Source: Xylanimonas ulmi (GTDB lineage: Bacteria > Actinomycetota > Actinomycetes > Actinomycetales > Cellulomonadaceae). From it: a stretch of 64,000 nt of DNA. Shown piece by piece: positions 7,236 to 15,790 of the stretch. The notes beneath the pieces were generated by a model, which did not search any database, was not told where the DNA came from, and saw only the letters and a list, made by a program, of their open reading frames with translations. Within the stretch, counting starts at the first letter, position 1; each line of letters opens with the position of its first letter. The translations under genes were made by a program, and so were the position numbers. The stretch spans positions 1,054,001-1,118,000 of the forward strand of contig NZ_SGWX01000001.1 of assembly GCF_004216535.1 (NCBI RefSeq), written 5' to 3'.

Positions 7236-7957
7236 GGCTCTCGATCCTGGATCAGGTCCCGATCACCGACCACACTCCCGCAGTGAAGGCCGTCGACAGC
7301 GGTCTACGGCTCGCCGTCGAGGCCGAAGCGCTCGGCTACCACCGCATTTGGTTTGCCGAGCATCATCGCTCTGCGTCGTTCGCCAGCACCGCACCGGAGA
7401 TGATGGCTGCGCTGGCAGCCGAGCGCACCACGCGAATCCGGGTCGGCACCGGCGGGATCCTGCTTCCCCTCTGTCCGGCGGAGAAGGTCGCCGAGGTGAT
7501 GAGCCTGCTCACCCACGTCCACGGTGACCGGATCGACACCGGTGTGGGACGAGCGACGCTCGAGGACCCCTACTACGCCGCGAAGATCGCTGCTCTGGTC
7601 CGCAGCCTCGGCGCCGAGCATGACGAGGTACCGGGCGAACCGGCCAGCCGGGTGTGGGTGCTTGGCGCCGGAGGCTCGAGCGCACCCCTCGTCGGCCGCG
7701 TCGGAGCGGGCTACGCACACGGCCACTTCTTCGTCCCGCGCGGCGGCGAAGCAGCAGCAGCCGCCTATCAGGCCGCCGCTGGTGAGGACGGCCACTCCTC
7801 GCACACTGTGCTCGCGGTGCGCGCCATCACCGCCGAGACCTCCGAACGAGCTCAGGAGCTGGCCGGGGCGATGCTGTTGTGGCGAGCCCGCAAGGACCTT
7901 GGCCACGATGGCCCCGTTCCCTCGGTCGAGGCCCCCAGTCCCGGACCAGCCACCTGA
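7232..7957 (+). pseudogene. Luciferase-like (LLM) flavin-dependent oxidoreductase, 3'-truncated
   Basis: The N-terminal two-thirds of a bacterial-luciferase-family TIM barrel is clear: AEALGYHRIWFAEHH, RIRVGTGGILLP and HGDRIDTGVGR. Later barrel strands follow (VWVLGAGGSSAPLV and GAGYAHGHFFVPR). The family is usually about 320-340 residues, but this frame stops at 241, and its last residues are encoded by the 40-bp IS110 end relic at 7935-7974. The gene was evidently cut by an IS110 insertion or deletion. Such enzymes oxidise a substrate with FMN or F420 and oxygen. Confidence 0.8.
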
Positions 7958-7974
7958 AGACTCACAGAGTGAAG
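7935..7974. repeat. IS110 5'-end relic
   Basis: These 40 bp are identical to the terminal 40 bp of IS110 copy 3 (13228-13267) and close to the same place in copy 2 (4028-4067). No other IS110 sequence adjoins. It is either the scar of a deleted element or a one-ended recombination product, and it truncates the luciferase-like gene. Confidence 0.75.
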
Positions 7975-8030
7975 GTCGCCGCGAGGTCCGGTCTGAGCCC
8001 GACAAGTGCAGCAGCCCGTAGGGTGCGGTG

Positions 8031-8530
8031 GTGAACCTCGACCCCACAGAGATCCTTGTCGGTGGCCTGACGCGAGAGGCGTTGATGGATCGCCTGACAG
8101 TTGCCGGGGTCCGGCTGAACCCTCATGCCCAGGTTCTCCTCAACTCTGCAGCGTTCGACTGCGCGCCCTGAGCGACCCATCGTTGTGACGACCCGATCCG
8201 TCGCAGATCTCGGACTCACGCGGGGAGCGACGTACCTGACCATCTTCGACGCGGCGCGACGGCAAGGGCTCAGCCTCGGCCCCGTGGACACCGGTCCGTA
8301 CCTGAGGCTCGCGTTCGACGATCAGGCGGCGGCGCCCGACGCCGTGATGCCGTCGGGGCGCGCACCCTCAGGCTCGGTCACGGTTGCGTCTGAACCGGTG
8401 GAGGCAGATCACGACTTCCCCAAGGGGTTCTACCTGCGTGTGGTCGATGGCACGGCGTGGCTCCGGGGGTACATGTGCGACAACCAGCATGTCTTCGCGC
8501 CGAACGACCGCTTCGCATTCCAAGCAGGTA
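8031..8530 (+). pseudogene. Frameshifted conserved hypothetical protein
   Basis: A gene begins at the GTG 8031 with LDPTEILVGGLTREALMDRL and GVRLNPHAQVLLNS and runs into a stop at 8169. The continuation is in the next frame (one extra base near 8166): PERPIVVTTRSVADLGL, then LGPVDTGPYLRLAF, a central TVASEPVEADHDFPKGFYLR, and RVVDGTAWLRGYMCD. The two parts read as one ~165-residue protein of a family I have seen without a function, often near mobile DNA. The frame downstream of about 8530 no longer resembles it. Confidence 0.55.
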
Positions 8531-8698
8531 GCGGCCAGGAGGACCAGCGAAGCCGGGCAGTGCTCGGTGGCATAGCACGAGGCGGGCCGTCGGCCAGGCG
8601 TTGCCAGTCCGGGGCGCTTGGTGACGACCAGCGGCTTATTGACGAGCCAGTGGTGCGCGCCGACTCTGGCAGCGAGGGATCGCCAATGGGCAGGACAG

Positions 8699-9670
8699 TC
8701 AGGGGGACGGGCTGAAGCTCTCGCGGTACTGGCGAGGGCTGACGCCGACGATCTGGCGGAAATGGGGGCGTAGCGCGATGGCGCTCGAGAACCCGACGGC
8801 GGCGGCCACGTGCTCGACGGGCAGCGTGGTTGTCTCGAGCAGGCGTTGGGCGGCGAGAATGCGCTGGTGCAGCAGCCACTGCAGGGGTGAGGTTCCCGTC
8901 GCCGCTCGGAAGTGCCGGTCGAGGGTGCGCCTGCTGGTGTTGAGCCGGGCTGCCAGCTGATCGACGGTGAGTGGGTGGTGGAGGTTGGCCAGCGCCCAAT
9001 CGAGCAGGGCTCCGATCGTGTCGTCCCGGGGTCGGGGCGGCATGATGTCGACGAACTGTGCTTGCCCGCCCGCCCGGTGCGGTGAGACGACCATCCGTCG
9101 GGCGACAGCGCCTGCTGCGTGGGCGCCGTCGAGCCTGCGGACCAGTGCGAGACAGGCGTCGATCCCGGCGGCGGTGCCGGCCGAGGTGACGACCGTGTCC
9201 TCATCGACGTAGAGCACGTTGACGTCGACGTCCACGGCTGGGTACTTCTCCCGCAGCAGGGCGGCCCAGCGCCAGTGCGTGGTGGCTCGTCGTCCGTCCA
9301 GAAGCCCGGCAGCGGCGAGCACGAAGGCGCCGAGGCACAGGCCGACGATGGTTGCGCCGTCGTCGTGTGCGCGGCGCAGTGCCGCGGTCAAAGAGGCCGG
9401 CGGTGTGCGGTCGGGATCGCTCCAGGTGGGAACGACCACGATCCCGGCGCCATCGATGGCGTCGACCCGGTGGAGGTTGCCCAGTCCGATGCCCGCGGTC
9501 GTGGTCGGTGTCTCTGCGTCGTCGTCGGCGGCGACGGCGACGACCCGGTAGCGCGGCCCACCGGAGTCGGTGCGGTCGACGCCAAAGACGCTCAATGGGA
9601 TCGCCGTCTCGAACAGTGGGGCTCCGTCGGACACGACGACGGCCACGGTGCGGGGATCGCGTCGCATCAC
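8699..9670 (-). CDS. GlxA-family transcriptional regulator (DJ-1/PfpI + AraC HTH)
   Basis: 323 residues. The N-terminal half is a DJ-1/PfpI-like amidotransferase fold (AVVVSDGAPLFETAIPLSVF, then VGLCLGAFVLAAAG, where the nucleophile-elbow Cys is present). The C-terminal ~110 residues form two AraC helix-turn-helices (LTVDQLAARLNTSRRTLDRH and VEHVAAAVGFSSAIALRPHF) ending in GVSPRQYR. Such proteins sense small metabolites and usually activate a neighbouring operon. It is divergent from the MBL-fold operon that starts at 9757; an 86-bp spacer with the palindrome ctatcgatag separates them, so that operon is the likely target. The start is GTG 9670 or ATG 9667. Confidence 0.88.
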   Translation of the reverse strand: MMRRDPRTVAVVVSDGAPLFETAIPLSVFGVDRTDSGGPRYRVVAVAADDDAETPTTTAGIGLGNLHRVDAIDGAGIVVVPTWSDPDRTPPASLTAALRRAHDDGATIVGLCLGAFVLAAAGLLDGRRATTHWRWAALLREKYPAVDVDVNVLYVDEDTVVTSAGTAAGIDACLALVRRLDGAHAAGAVARRMVVSPHRAGGQAQFVDIMPPRPRDDTIGALLDWALANLHHPLTVDQLAARLNTSRRTLDRHFRAATGTSPLQWLLHQRILAAQRLLETTTLPVEHVAAAVGFSSAIALRPHFRQIVGVSPRQYRESFSPSP

Positions 9671-9695
9671 GGCCTCTCGAACGGGTGGCGTGATT

Positions 9696-9705
9696 CTATC
9701 GATAG
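9696..9705. promoter_or_regulatory. Palindrome CTATCGATAG between divergent genes
   Basis: A perfect 10-bp palindrome in the 86-bp space between the GlxA-type regulator and the MBL-fold gene. Its position suits an operator for the regulator or part of the overlapping promoters, but no experiment or second copy supports this. Confidence 0.3.
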
Positions 9706-9756
9706 TCGGCGAACAAGCCGATGGTGTGCGGCGCGCCAGCCAAGGAGACTCGCCGC

Positions 9757-10503
9757 ATGAACGAGCTCACCCCTCTTGATGGGCCAACCGTGCTGATCGA
9801 CTTTTGTGATCTGCGGTTCGTGGTCGATCCCACGTTCGACAACGCGCAGGAGTACCCGGTCGGCGCGCGTTCCTTGCGCAAGACGACCGACAGCACGTGG
9901 CGGGTGGATCAAGTCGGGCCCCTCGACGCGGTCCTGCTCTCCCACGACCAGCACGTCGACAACCTCGATCACGGCGGTCGAGAGCTGCTCGCCCAAGCGC
10001 CGTTGACCCTGACGACACCACTCGCCGCCTCGCGACTCGCGGGCACGGCGCGGGGCCTGGATCCGTGGGAGGCCCTCACGCTCGGTGCGGTCACCGTGAC
10101 GGCGGTGCCCGCCCAGCACGGACCGGACGGCACGGAGCACCTGACCGGACCCGTAACCGGGTTCGTGCTGCAGGCACGCCAAGCACCGACCATCTACATC
10201 AGCGGCGACAACGCCTCACTGGCAGTCGTCGAGGAGATCGGCGCCCGGTTCCCGAGCATCGATGTCGCAGTCCTGTTCGCGGGAGCCGCACACACCCCGC
10301 TGGTCGACGGGTCGCTGACCCTGACCAGCACCCAAGCCGCGCAGGCCATCATCCGGCTGGGCCGGCCCCGCACGCTCGCCATGCACACCGACGGCTGGGC
10401 TCACTTCACCGAGAACGGCGCGACGCTCCGTGCGGCGTTCGCGACCGCCGGCCTTGGTGACCTACTCCTGCCTACGCAGCCTGGGGACTCGGTGGCGATC
10501 TGA
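9757..10503 (+). CDS. MBL-fold metallohydrolase
   Basis: 248 residues. The N-terminal strands (TVLIDFCDLRFVVDPTFD) and the metal motif LSHDQHVDNLD mark a metallo-beta-lactamase fold of the UlaG/lactonase-like type. Further ligands are likely His in VPAQHGPDG and Asp in YISGDNA, and a His lies in LAMHTDGWAH near the end. It should be a cytosolic metal-dependent hydrolase of an ester, lactone or phosphodiester. The ATG at 9757 follows the ribosome-binding site aaggaga. The stop overlaps the start of the next gene. It is probably controlled by the divergent GlxA-type regulator. Confidence 0.85.
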   Translation: MNELTPLDGPTVLIDFCDLRFVVDPTFDNAQEYPVGARSLRKTTDSTWRVDQVGPLDAVLLSHDQHVDNLDHGGRELLAQAPLTLTTPLAASRLAGTARGLDPWEALTLGAVTVTAVPAQHGPDGTEHLTGPVTGFVLQARQAPTIYISGDNASLAVVEEIGARFPSIDVAVLFAGAAHTPLVDGSLTLTSTQAAQAIIRLGRPRTLAMHTDGWAHFTENGATLRAAFATAGLGDLLLPTQPGDSVAI

Positions 10504-10826
10504 TGGCACTGACTGACTGGACGGGATGGGCATCGGCTGTCATCCTCCTCGCCGCCTACCACGCTGGTACTCGCGGACGAGGGCAAGCCGTCCGGGTGCA
10601 CATCGCGAACGCCGTCGGGTCGCTCGGACTTGGGTCGATGTCGGCGGCGCACCACGCATGGCCTTCTGTGGGCCTGAACGCGATATGGCTGATCATCGCA
10701 GCCGCCGCGCTGCGCAGCCGGCGGCTGCACCCCAACGCCGACGTCAAGCAGCCAACGGCTCGGCGGGCTGGTGTCGCACTCGAGGAGCCTGTAGCCCCGG
10801 CTGGGTCTGCCACGATTGCGTCATGA
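10503..10826 (+). CDS. Small membrane protein (CBU_0592-like)
   Basis: 107 residues with two or three hydrophobic segments (around residues 7-20, 33-50 and 54-68). The pattern [17 protein letters not shown], then [23 protein letters not shown] resembles the CBU_0592 membrane family of unknown function. The start ATG overlaps the stop of the MBL gene, and the stop overlaps the next start, so the three genes are translationally coupled. The C-terminal 40 residues are polar and probably cytosolic. Confidence 0.7.
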   Translation: MALTDWTGWASAVILLAAYHAGTRGRGQAVRVHIANAVGSLGLGSMSAAHHAWPSVGLNAIWLIIAAAALRSRRLHPNADVKQPTARRAGVALEEPVAPAGSATIAS

Positions 10827-11365
10827 CGGAACGACGCTCAGCTCTCCTCATTATCGATCTGCAGGTGGGCGTCATGCCCGGCTGTCATGACGGGGAGGGC
10901 GTCCTGTCCCGGGTTCGGACTCTCGTCAGCCGCGCGCGCGACGAGGGCGTCGCAGTCGTCTGGGTGCAACACCACGAACCCGGCCTTGAGGTTGGAAGTG
11001 CCGGCTGGCAGCTTGCGGGTGGTCTTCAGATCGCCGATGGCGAGCCGCTGATCAGGAAGGCGTACCGCGACGCGTTCGCGGAAACGCCCCTCACCGAGGT
11101 GCTGGGGTCGAGCTCGATCGGTCGCCTCGTCATCGTGGGCGCACAGTCCGACTACTGCGTGCGCACGACTGCGCAGGCCGCTGCGGCACGGGGTTTCGAC
11201 GTCACCCTGGTGAGCGACGCGCACACGACGACGGACTCCGAATGGGGCGGCGTCTCGATCAGCGGCGAGCAGATCATCGCGCACACCAACCGGTACTTTG
11301 CGGGCTTGCGGTACCCCGAGCGGGAGTTCGCCGTCGCCCCTGCATCCGCCGTCGTGCTGAGTTGA
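10823..11365 (+). CDS. Isochorismatase-family cysteine hydrolase
   Basis: 180 residues. The catalytic triad of the family is visible: Asp in LLIIDLQ, Lys in [10 protein letters not shown] and Cys in [22 protein letters not shown] follows as usual. It would hydrolyse a small amide or vinyl ether (nicotinamidase, isochorismatase and N-carbamoyl hydrolases share this fold); the actual substrate is not evident. The ATG at 10823 overlaps the stop of the preceding membrane protein by 4 bp. It is the last gene of the operon starting at 9757. Confidence 0.88.
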   Translation: MTERRSALLIIDLQVGVMPGCHDGEGVLSRVRTLVSRARDEGVAVVWVQHHEPGLEVGSAGWQLAGGLQIADGEPLIRKAYRDAFAETPLTEVLGSSSIGRLVIVGAQSDYCVRTTAQAAAARGFDVTLVSDAHTTTDSEWGGVSISGEQIIAHTNRYFAGLRYPEREFAVAPASAVVLS

Positions 11366-11452
11366 GCACAACGTGACCTGCGTGGCTGCCGCAGCGCGCT
11401 TCGCGCCAACCGGCGACTCAGTCGTTCGCCGTCGACCTGAGAGACTCACGGC

Positions 11453-11812
11453 ATGATGAGCGAGAACGGGACGCCGTACGCTTCGACCCAGCCTGGTCCC
11501 GCACGGTCGGCGACCGTCCACGTCGTCGTCGGGACAGCGATCTGCCTCGCCACCGTCCTGCTGTTCGCAGCCTTCTGGACCCAACTGCCGCCAGAAGTGC
11601 CGATACAGCTCACGATCGACGGGTCGCCGGGCAACACGCTGCCCCGAGCGGTCGCAGCGTTCGGCCTGCCGCTCGCAACCGCCACGGTCAACCTGCTCGC
11701 AGTCGCACGACACCCAGCCAAGGCCGGCGACCGCGTCTACAGGTACTACGTGACCCCCGCCGTCTCCATCGTGCTCAGCGTCGCAACCATCGTGATGGCA
11801 CTGATGTCCTGA
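11453..11812 (+). CDS. DUF1648-like membrane protein
   Basis: 119 residues with three predicted membrane segments. The extracytoplasmic loop after the first segment reads TQLPPEVPIQLTIDGSPGN, which is the LP.xxPxHxxxxGxPd pattern of DUF1648 proteins related to the SdpI immunity family. The role is unknown; DUF1648 proteins may sense or protect the membrane. The gene ends with a tandem atgtcctga, and the third IS110 copy starts about 40 bp downstream. Confidence 0.7.
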   Translation: MMSENGTPYASTQPGPARSATVHVVVGTAICLATVLLFAAFWTQLPPEVPIQLTIDGSPGNTLPRAVAAFGLPLATATVNLLAVARHPAKAGDRVYRYYVTPAVSIVLSVATIVMALMS

Positions 11813-11860
11813 TGTCCTGATGCAGATCCGTCACCGATGTCCTGAACCTTCTATGTCTTG

Positions 11861-12954
11861 TCAAGCCGGGGCGGGTGTCCCGGCGGCCGTGCTGGCGGCG
11901 GCTTCGTAGGCGGCGGTCAGGGTGCGGTGGATCTGGCGGGCGAGGTAGCGCTTGAGGACGCGTCGTATCTCACGTCTGGTGCGCCCTTCGGCGAGGCGTC
12001 GTTCCACGTAGGCCCGGGTTTCGGGGTCATGGATCATGCGGGTGACACGGTCACGTGGAGGGCTTGGTTCACTCGCCGGTCCCCGCCTCGGTTGAGCCGG
12101 TGACGAACGGTGTTGCCCGACGACGCCGGGATCGGGTTGACGCCCGCGAGGGAGGCGAACGCGGCCTCGTCACGCAGCCGCCCTGGGTGTGACCACGCGG
12201 CCGTCACGACGGCGGCGGTGACGGGGCCGATGCCGATCTTCTCCAGCAGCACCCTCGCTGGGGAGCGTTCAAGGAGTTCGAGGGTGTGCTTGGTGTTCTC
12301 GGCGAGCTCGTCGGTCAGGGCCGTGATCCGCTTGGCCATCCGCACGGGCTCGGCTCGGGCGGTGGCGGCGCCGACGTCCTCAGCGCGGGTCCGCCAGTGA
12401 GACGCCTCGACGATCTGCGCGTTCGTCAGCGGTTTGCGCGCGTCGAGCCCCAGGTCGACGGTGCGCGCCAGCGCGGTCAGCGCGTTGACGTAGCCAGTCC
12501 GCTCGGTCGTCATCGCGTCGCGAGACATGATCAAGACCCGCAACGCCGCACGTACCCCGTCCTCCCGGCGCGGGTGGCGCAGTTGATCGACCTGCAAAGG
12601 CAGGACGGCGGCAGCGATCCGGCGGGCGTCGAGCGGATCAGACTTGCCTACCCCACGGTGGGAGCGGGCGTCCATCCGGGCCGCCTCGACGACCTGATAG
12701 CCGCGGCGGGCAGCAACCGCTGCCAAGCGCGATCCGTAGGAGCCGGTGCCCTCGATCACCCACAGCACATCGAGGTCACCGCCGGTGCGGCGGGCCACCC
12801 AGTCCAGGGCTCGCGCCATCGCGGCCTCGGCAGCTGGGAACTGGGCGGCGTCCACCTGTTCGCCGGTGGCGGCGGCCAGAATCGACAGGACGTGGTTCTG
12901 GGCATGGGTGTCGACCCCGACGACGTACGGGTGAGCATGCGCGACGATTGTCAC
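11861..12954 (-). pseudogene. IS110-family transposase, frameshifted
   Basis: The frame starts at GTG 12954 (MTIVAHAHPYVVGVDTH) and retains the DEDD motifs and the PASSGNT serine region. It shifts frame around 12044-12048 through loss of one base, giving an early stop at 12034. The remaining C-terminus is readable in the next frame to a stop at 11861 (RMIHDPETRAYVERR, then RREIRRVLKRYLARQ). Without the last 60 residues the protein is probably inactive. Confidence 0.88.
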
Positions 12955-13267
12955 TGCGACTGGGTCCTTCCTTCCGGGAACAACGGGTCCGGCCGCAACG
13001 GCCGGCGCCGACCCGGGGAAGAGTCACTTCAGGGCAGCTCTGTGATGAGTCACGACGAGTCCGCGACAGCGGGGTCGGACAGCCTTCTGATCAAGCCACC
13101 GAGGTGGGCCGGGATGGCGCCGGCCACCCGCACCCACCGGACAGTTCAGGACCAAGGCACCACACGACGCGGGCCAGAGACACAACGAGTTACAGCAAGA
13201 GCAGACGACCAGCGCCATCCTCAGCAGCCAGTCCCGGACCAGCCACCTGAAGACTCACAGAGTGAAG
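12955..13267 (-). ncRNA. Candidate IS110 bridge RNA region (copy 3)
   Basis: It is equal in length to the non-coding end of copy 2 and conserved in the same blocks, with more variable stretches between, as expected for target-pairing loops in a conserved scaffold. It is inferred by homology of position; folding would be needed to confirm it. Confidence 0.5.
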
Positions 13268-13303
13268 TGCGACGGGGGCGGTGCGGTCTTGACTCAACGG
13301 TGG

Positions 13304-14053
13304 TCAGTTGGACAGCGTCGGCTCGGTGAGCAGGGCACGGAGCCGGGTACGCGTCGGTTTGTCGACGTCGAGCTCGTCGAGTGTGTCCTGAGATGCAGTA
13401 GCGAACGCGCGCACGTGTCCCTCGTTGGCGGAAAGCCATGTGTCCACTTGGTGTGTGGTCCACGTCGCCTGTCGGTCCTGGACAGGCTCGCCGTGGGCCG
13501 CGGTCCCAGCCATCGCTCGGACTGCCAGGGCGTAGTCGTGGAAGACGTCGTCAGCGTTGACGCCAGCATGGGCTAGGAGCAGTGCGCTGATCATGCCGGT
13601 GCGGTCTCGGCCGGCCGCGCAGTGCACGAGGATTCCCGGTTTGGCCTCGGCGACGGCCATCAGCGCGCGGCGGACGTGCTGAGGAAGGATGCGTACGTTG
13701 TGCTGCCAGTACTCGGGTGAGTCGAGGATGGGCATGCATACCCTGCGGAACTCCGGATGGCTTTGGTCTTCGGTTGGCGCTGAGATGACCGACACTTCGG
13801 CCGGCGGTTCGTCGCCCATGTCGCCCTCGCGTGAGCCGGCCTCGGGACCGTTGCGCAGATCGATGATCGATCGGATGCCCCACGCGGACGCCGCTTGCCA
13901 GCCTGCCGCTGTCACGGTCTCTCGTCGAGCTCCGCGAGCGATGCGCCGCGAGACTGTCCGACCGGTCGGCGAGAGCAGCGTTGGCAGCCCTCCAAGGTCC
14001 CGAAGGTTGCGGCCGCCGCCCCAGTGAAGTTCGCGCACCCGCGCACAGTACAT
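13304..14053 (-). CDS. Tyrosine/serine protein phosphatase (DSP family)
   Basis: 249 residues. The phosphatase signature is LVHCAAGRDRTGM (Cys-X5-Arg P-loop). The N-terminus reads LHWGGGRNLRDLGGLPT, and a middle IRSIIDLRNGPEAG is typical of bacterial Tyr_phosphatase_2/DSP enzymes of the LipA/PtpB type. It would dephosphorylate proteins or phospholipids in the cytosol. I chose ATG 14053, preceded by ggag and matching where the family begins; the frame is open further upstream. It is divergent from the ImuA-like gene and lies just beyond IS110 copy 3. Confidence 0.85.
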   Translation of the reverse strand: MYCARVRELHWGGGRNLRDLGGLPTLLSPTGRTVSRRIARGARRETVTAAGWQAASAWGIRSIIDLRNGPEAGSREGDMGDEPPAEVSVISAPTEDQSHPEFRRVCMPILDSPEYWQHNVRILPQHVRRALMAVAEAKPGILVHCAAGRDRTGMISALLLAHAGVNADDVFHDYALAVRAMAGTAAHGEPVQDRQATWTTHQVDTWLSANEGHVRAFATASQDTLDELDVDKPTRTRLRALLTEPTLSN

Positions 14054-14177
14054 TCGGCAGGCTCCACGGCGGAGAGGCCGTTCGCAGCGTGTGACGAGTT
14101 GGCAGAAGCCATCAGGTCGCACAACGGGTCGGCGTGGCGTTCCACTTGCCACTCATTGCTTCACTCAAGCAGATACC

Positions 14178-14193
14178 CAGAACACATGTTCGA
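14178..14193. promoter_or_regulatory. SOS box (LexA operator)
   Basis: cagaacacatgttcga matches 14 of 16 positions of the actinobacterial LexA site (TCGAAC-N4-GTTCGA). It lies 10 bp before the GTG at 14204 and overlaps an upstream ATG. Its position just ahead of an ImuA-like gene agrees with damage-inducible control. Confidence 0.6.
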
Positions 14194-14203
14194 TACTGGA
14201 TCC

Positions 14204-14896
14204 GTGACGGCAGACCGCGCGGCGACGCTCGCAGCTGCTCGCGCACTGCTGCGGCAGGCCGAGCAGCGCGTCGGCGTGACGTCACACGAACCGGAGCCGC
14301 TCCCCGACGCCGCGCCACAGACAGGCGGCCTCGACCTGCTCCTGCCCGCCGGCCTCCCATCCGGCGCCGTCTGCTCGGTCGTCGGATCGACGAGCGTCCT
14401 GCTAACCGTCCTGGCCGCCGCACAGACATCGGAACGATGGGTCGCCTTCGTCGGCATGCCCGCACTCGGCATGCTCGCCGTCGACGAGGCCGGCATCGAC
14501 CTACGCCGCGTCGCGATCGTCCCCGACGTCGGCGCTCGCGGCACCGAGGTCGTCGCTGCGCTGCTCGACGGCGTCGACCACGTCGTCGTCGGCCCCGGCT
14601 GCGGACTGACGGCCGCTGATCGGCGCCGCCTCTTGGCTCGGGCGAGGGAGCGCGGCACCACCCTCGTCGCGACGACGCCGTGGGAGGGCGCCGCGCTCTC
14701 GCTCGAGGTCCACGGCACCAGGTGGTCTGGCGCCGAGGGCGGGCACTACTGGCTGCGAGAGGCCCGCTGGAACGTCATGCGCCACACCAAGGCGGACGGG
14801 GCCGGGGCCAGGTTCAGCCTCACTCGTGACGGTGAGGGCGGGCTCATTGTGCAGGCGCCCGCCCGGCGTCTTCACGTCGTGACCGGTGCCGCCTGA
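14204..14896 (+). CDS. ImuA-like (RecA-like) mutagenesis accessory protein, orphan
   Basis: 230 residues. It resembles the actinobacterial ImuA'-type protein that accompanies the Y-family polymerase ImuB and DnaE2 in mutagenic translesion synthesis. Visible features are the N-terminal ALLRQAEQRVG helix, GGLDLLLPAGLPSGAVCSVV (the place of the RecA-like P-loop, here without a Walker A lysine), and ERWVAFVGMPALGMLAVDEAGIDL. DHVVVGPGCGL and a C-terminal HYWLREARWNVMRH region follow. I chose GTG 14204 because the SOS box covers the upstream ATG at 14186. No imuB or dnaE2 follows; the next gene is a nuclease, so the cassette is incomplete here. Confidence 0.65.
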   Translation: MTADRAATLAAARALLRQAEQRVGVTSHEPEPLPDAAPQTGGLDLLLPAGLPSGAVCSVVGSTSVLLTVLAAAQTSERWVAFVGMPALGMLAVDEAGIDLRRVAIVPDVGARGTEVVAALLDGVDHVVVGPGCGLTAADRRRLLARARERGTTLVATTPWEGAALSLEVHGTRWSGAEGGHYWLREARWNVMRHTKADGAGARFSLTRDGEGGLIVQAPARRLHVVTGAA

Positions 14897-15024
14897 CCTT
14901 GGGAGCCGCAGGTGATCTGTGCACTTGCTCGGGGGACCACCGGTTGGACAGCGCCGGAACTTGGATGTCTGACTTCACCCGCTGTGCGTTCAGGACTGTC
15001 GCGGCGCCGCCATAGGCTCCGCTG

Positions 15025-15780
15025 GTGCCTTGGCGTCCCGGATCCCACATCACGTCCCCTACGGCCGCCGAGGAGATGGCGGCCCACCACATGGTCAACG
15101 TGCTCGGCATCCGCGACGCCCGCCGGACGCCGACGGGACCCGATGGCGGGATCGATGTCGTCTCCAGGTCCGCCATCGCTCAGGTGAAGCGACACTCCGC
15201 ACCGACCGGTCGCCCCGATCTCCAAAGGCTGGTGGGTGCACGAGGGCGCAGCGCGAGCCTGCGGCTCCTCTTCTACTCGGCTGCGGGCTACTCCGAGTCA
15301 GCGCGGCGGTACGCCGACGAGATGGACATTGCGCTCTTCACCTACGACATCACAGGCAATGTCGCGCCGCTGAACCGGCCCGCCAAGTCGATGCGTGCCA
15401 GCGCGTCCAGGTCCTCTGGTGGCGGCAGCGTCGTCGCACCGCGCGCCGCGTCCGCCCGCGCGCTGCCTCCGAAGCCCTCGAAGCACCCAGGTCGCCCAGG
15501 CCTCGGTTGGGTCGTGGCGGGAGTGCTCTTCGGCGGCGCGCTGGTGAACCGCATCGCTCGTCCCGATCCGTGGGGCTTCTTCGATGTCGTCGTCGCGGTG
15601 ATCTGCCTTCTCGTCGTCGTCCTGGGGATCCACTCCATCGTCGAGCGTGTGAAGTGGAACCGGCGGAGCCGACAGGCTCGCGCGCTGAGAGCGGCGCCGC
15701 CGCTATCCGGAGTTCTGCAGCCGAAGTCGGAGACGTCGCGCCCCGCCGAACCGGCGGCGACCGGCGCCGTCGAGATCTGA
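15025..15780 (+). CDS. Mrr-like restriction endonuclease with membrane segments
   Basis: 251 residues. The N-terminal ~100 residues form an Mrr_cat-type PD-(D/E)XK fold. The start reads AAEEMAAHHMVNVLG, and the active site is seen as GPDGGIDVV and AIAQVKRH (Asp, Gln-x-Lys), with LLFYSAAGYSESARRYAD after it. A serine/alanine/proline-rich linker leads to two hydrophobic segments at about residues 160-172 and 187-206 and a basic tail. The combination suggests a nuclease tethered to the inner face of the membrane, in keeping with a type IV-like or DNA-entry restriction role. It stands alone on the plus strand. Confidence 0.75.
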   Translation: MPWRPGSHITSPTAAEEMAAHHMVNVLGIRDARRTPTGPDGGIDVVSRSAIAQVKRHSAPTGRPDLQRLVGARGRSASLRLLFYSAAGYSESARRYADEMDIALFTYDITGNVAPLNRPAKSMRASASRSSGGGSVVAPRAASARALPPKPSKHPGRPGLGWVVAGVLFGGALVNRIARPDPWGFFDVVVAVICLLVVVLGIHSIVERVKWNRRSRQARALRAAPPLSGVLQPKSETSRPAEPAATGAVEI

Positions 15781-15790
15781 TCTGAAGCCC

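Larger units (their letters stand above)
11849..13267 (-). mobile_element. IS110-family element, copy 3 (inactive)
   Basis: It has the same organisation as copy 2: transposase gene with a 313-bp 5' non-coding region. It is clearly diverged in sequence. Its 3' end lies close to a tcaggacatcg sequence, the same motif that abuts copies 1 and 2. The transposase is frameshifted, so the element could move only with help in trans. Confidence 0.8.
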
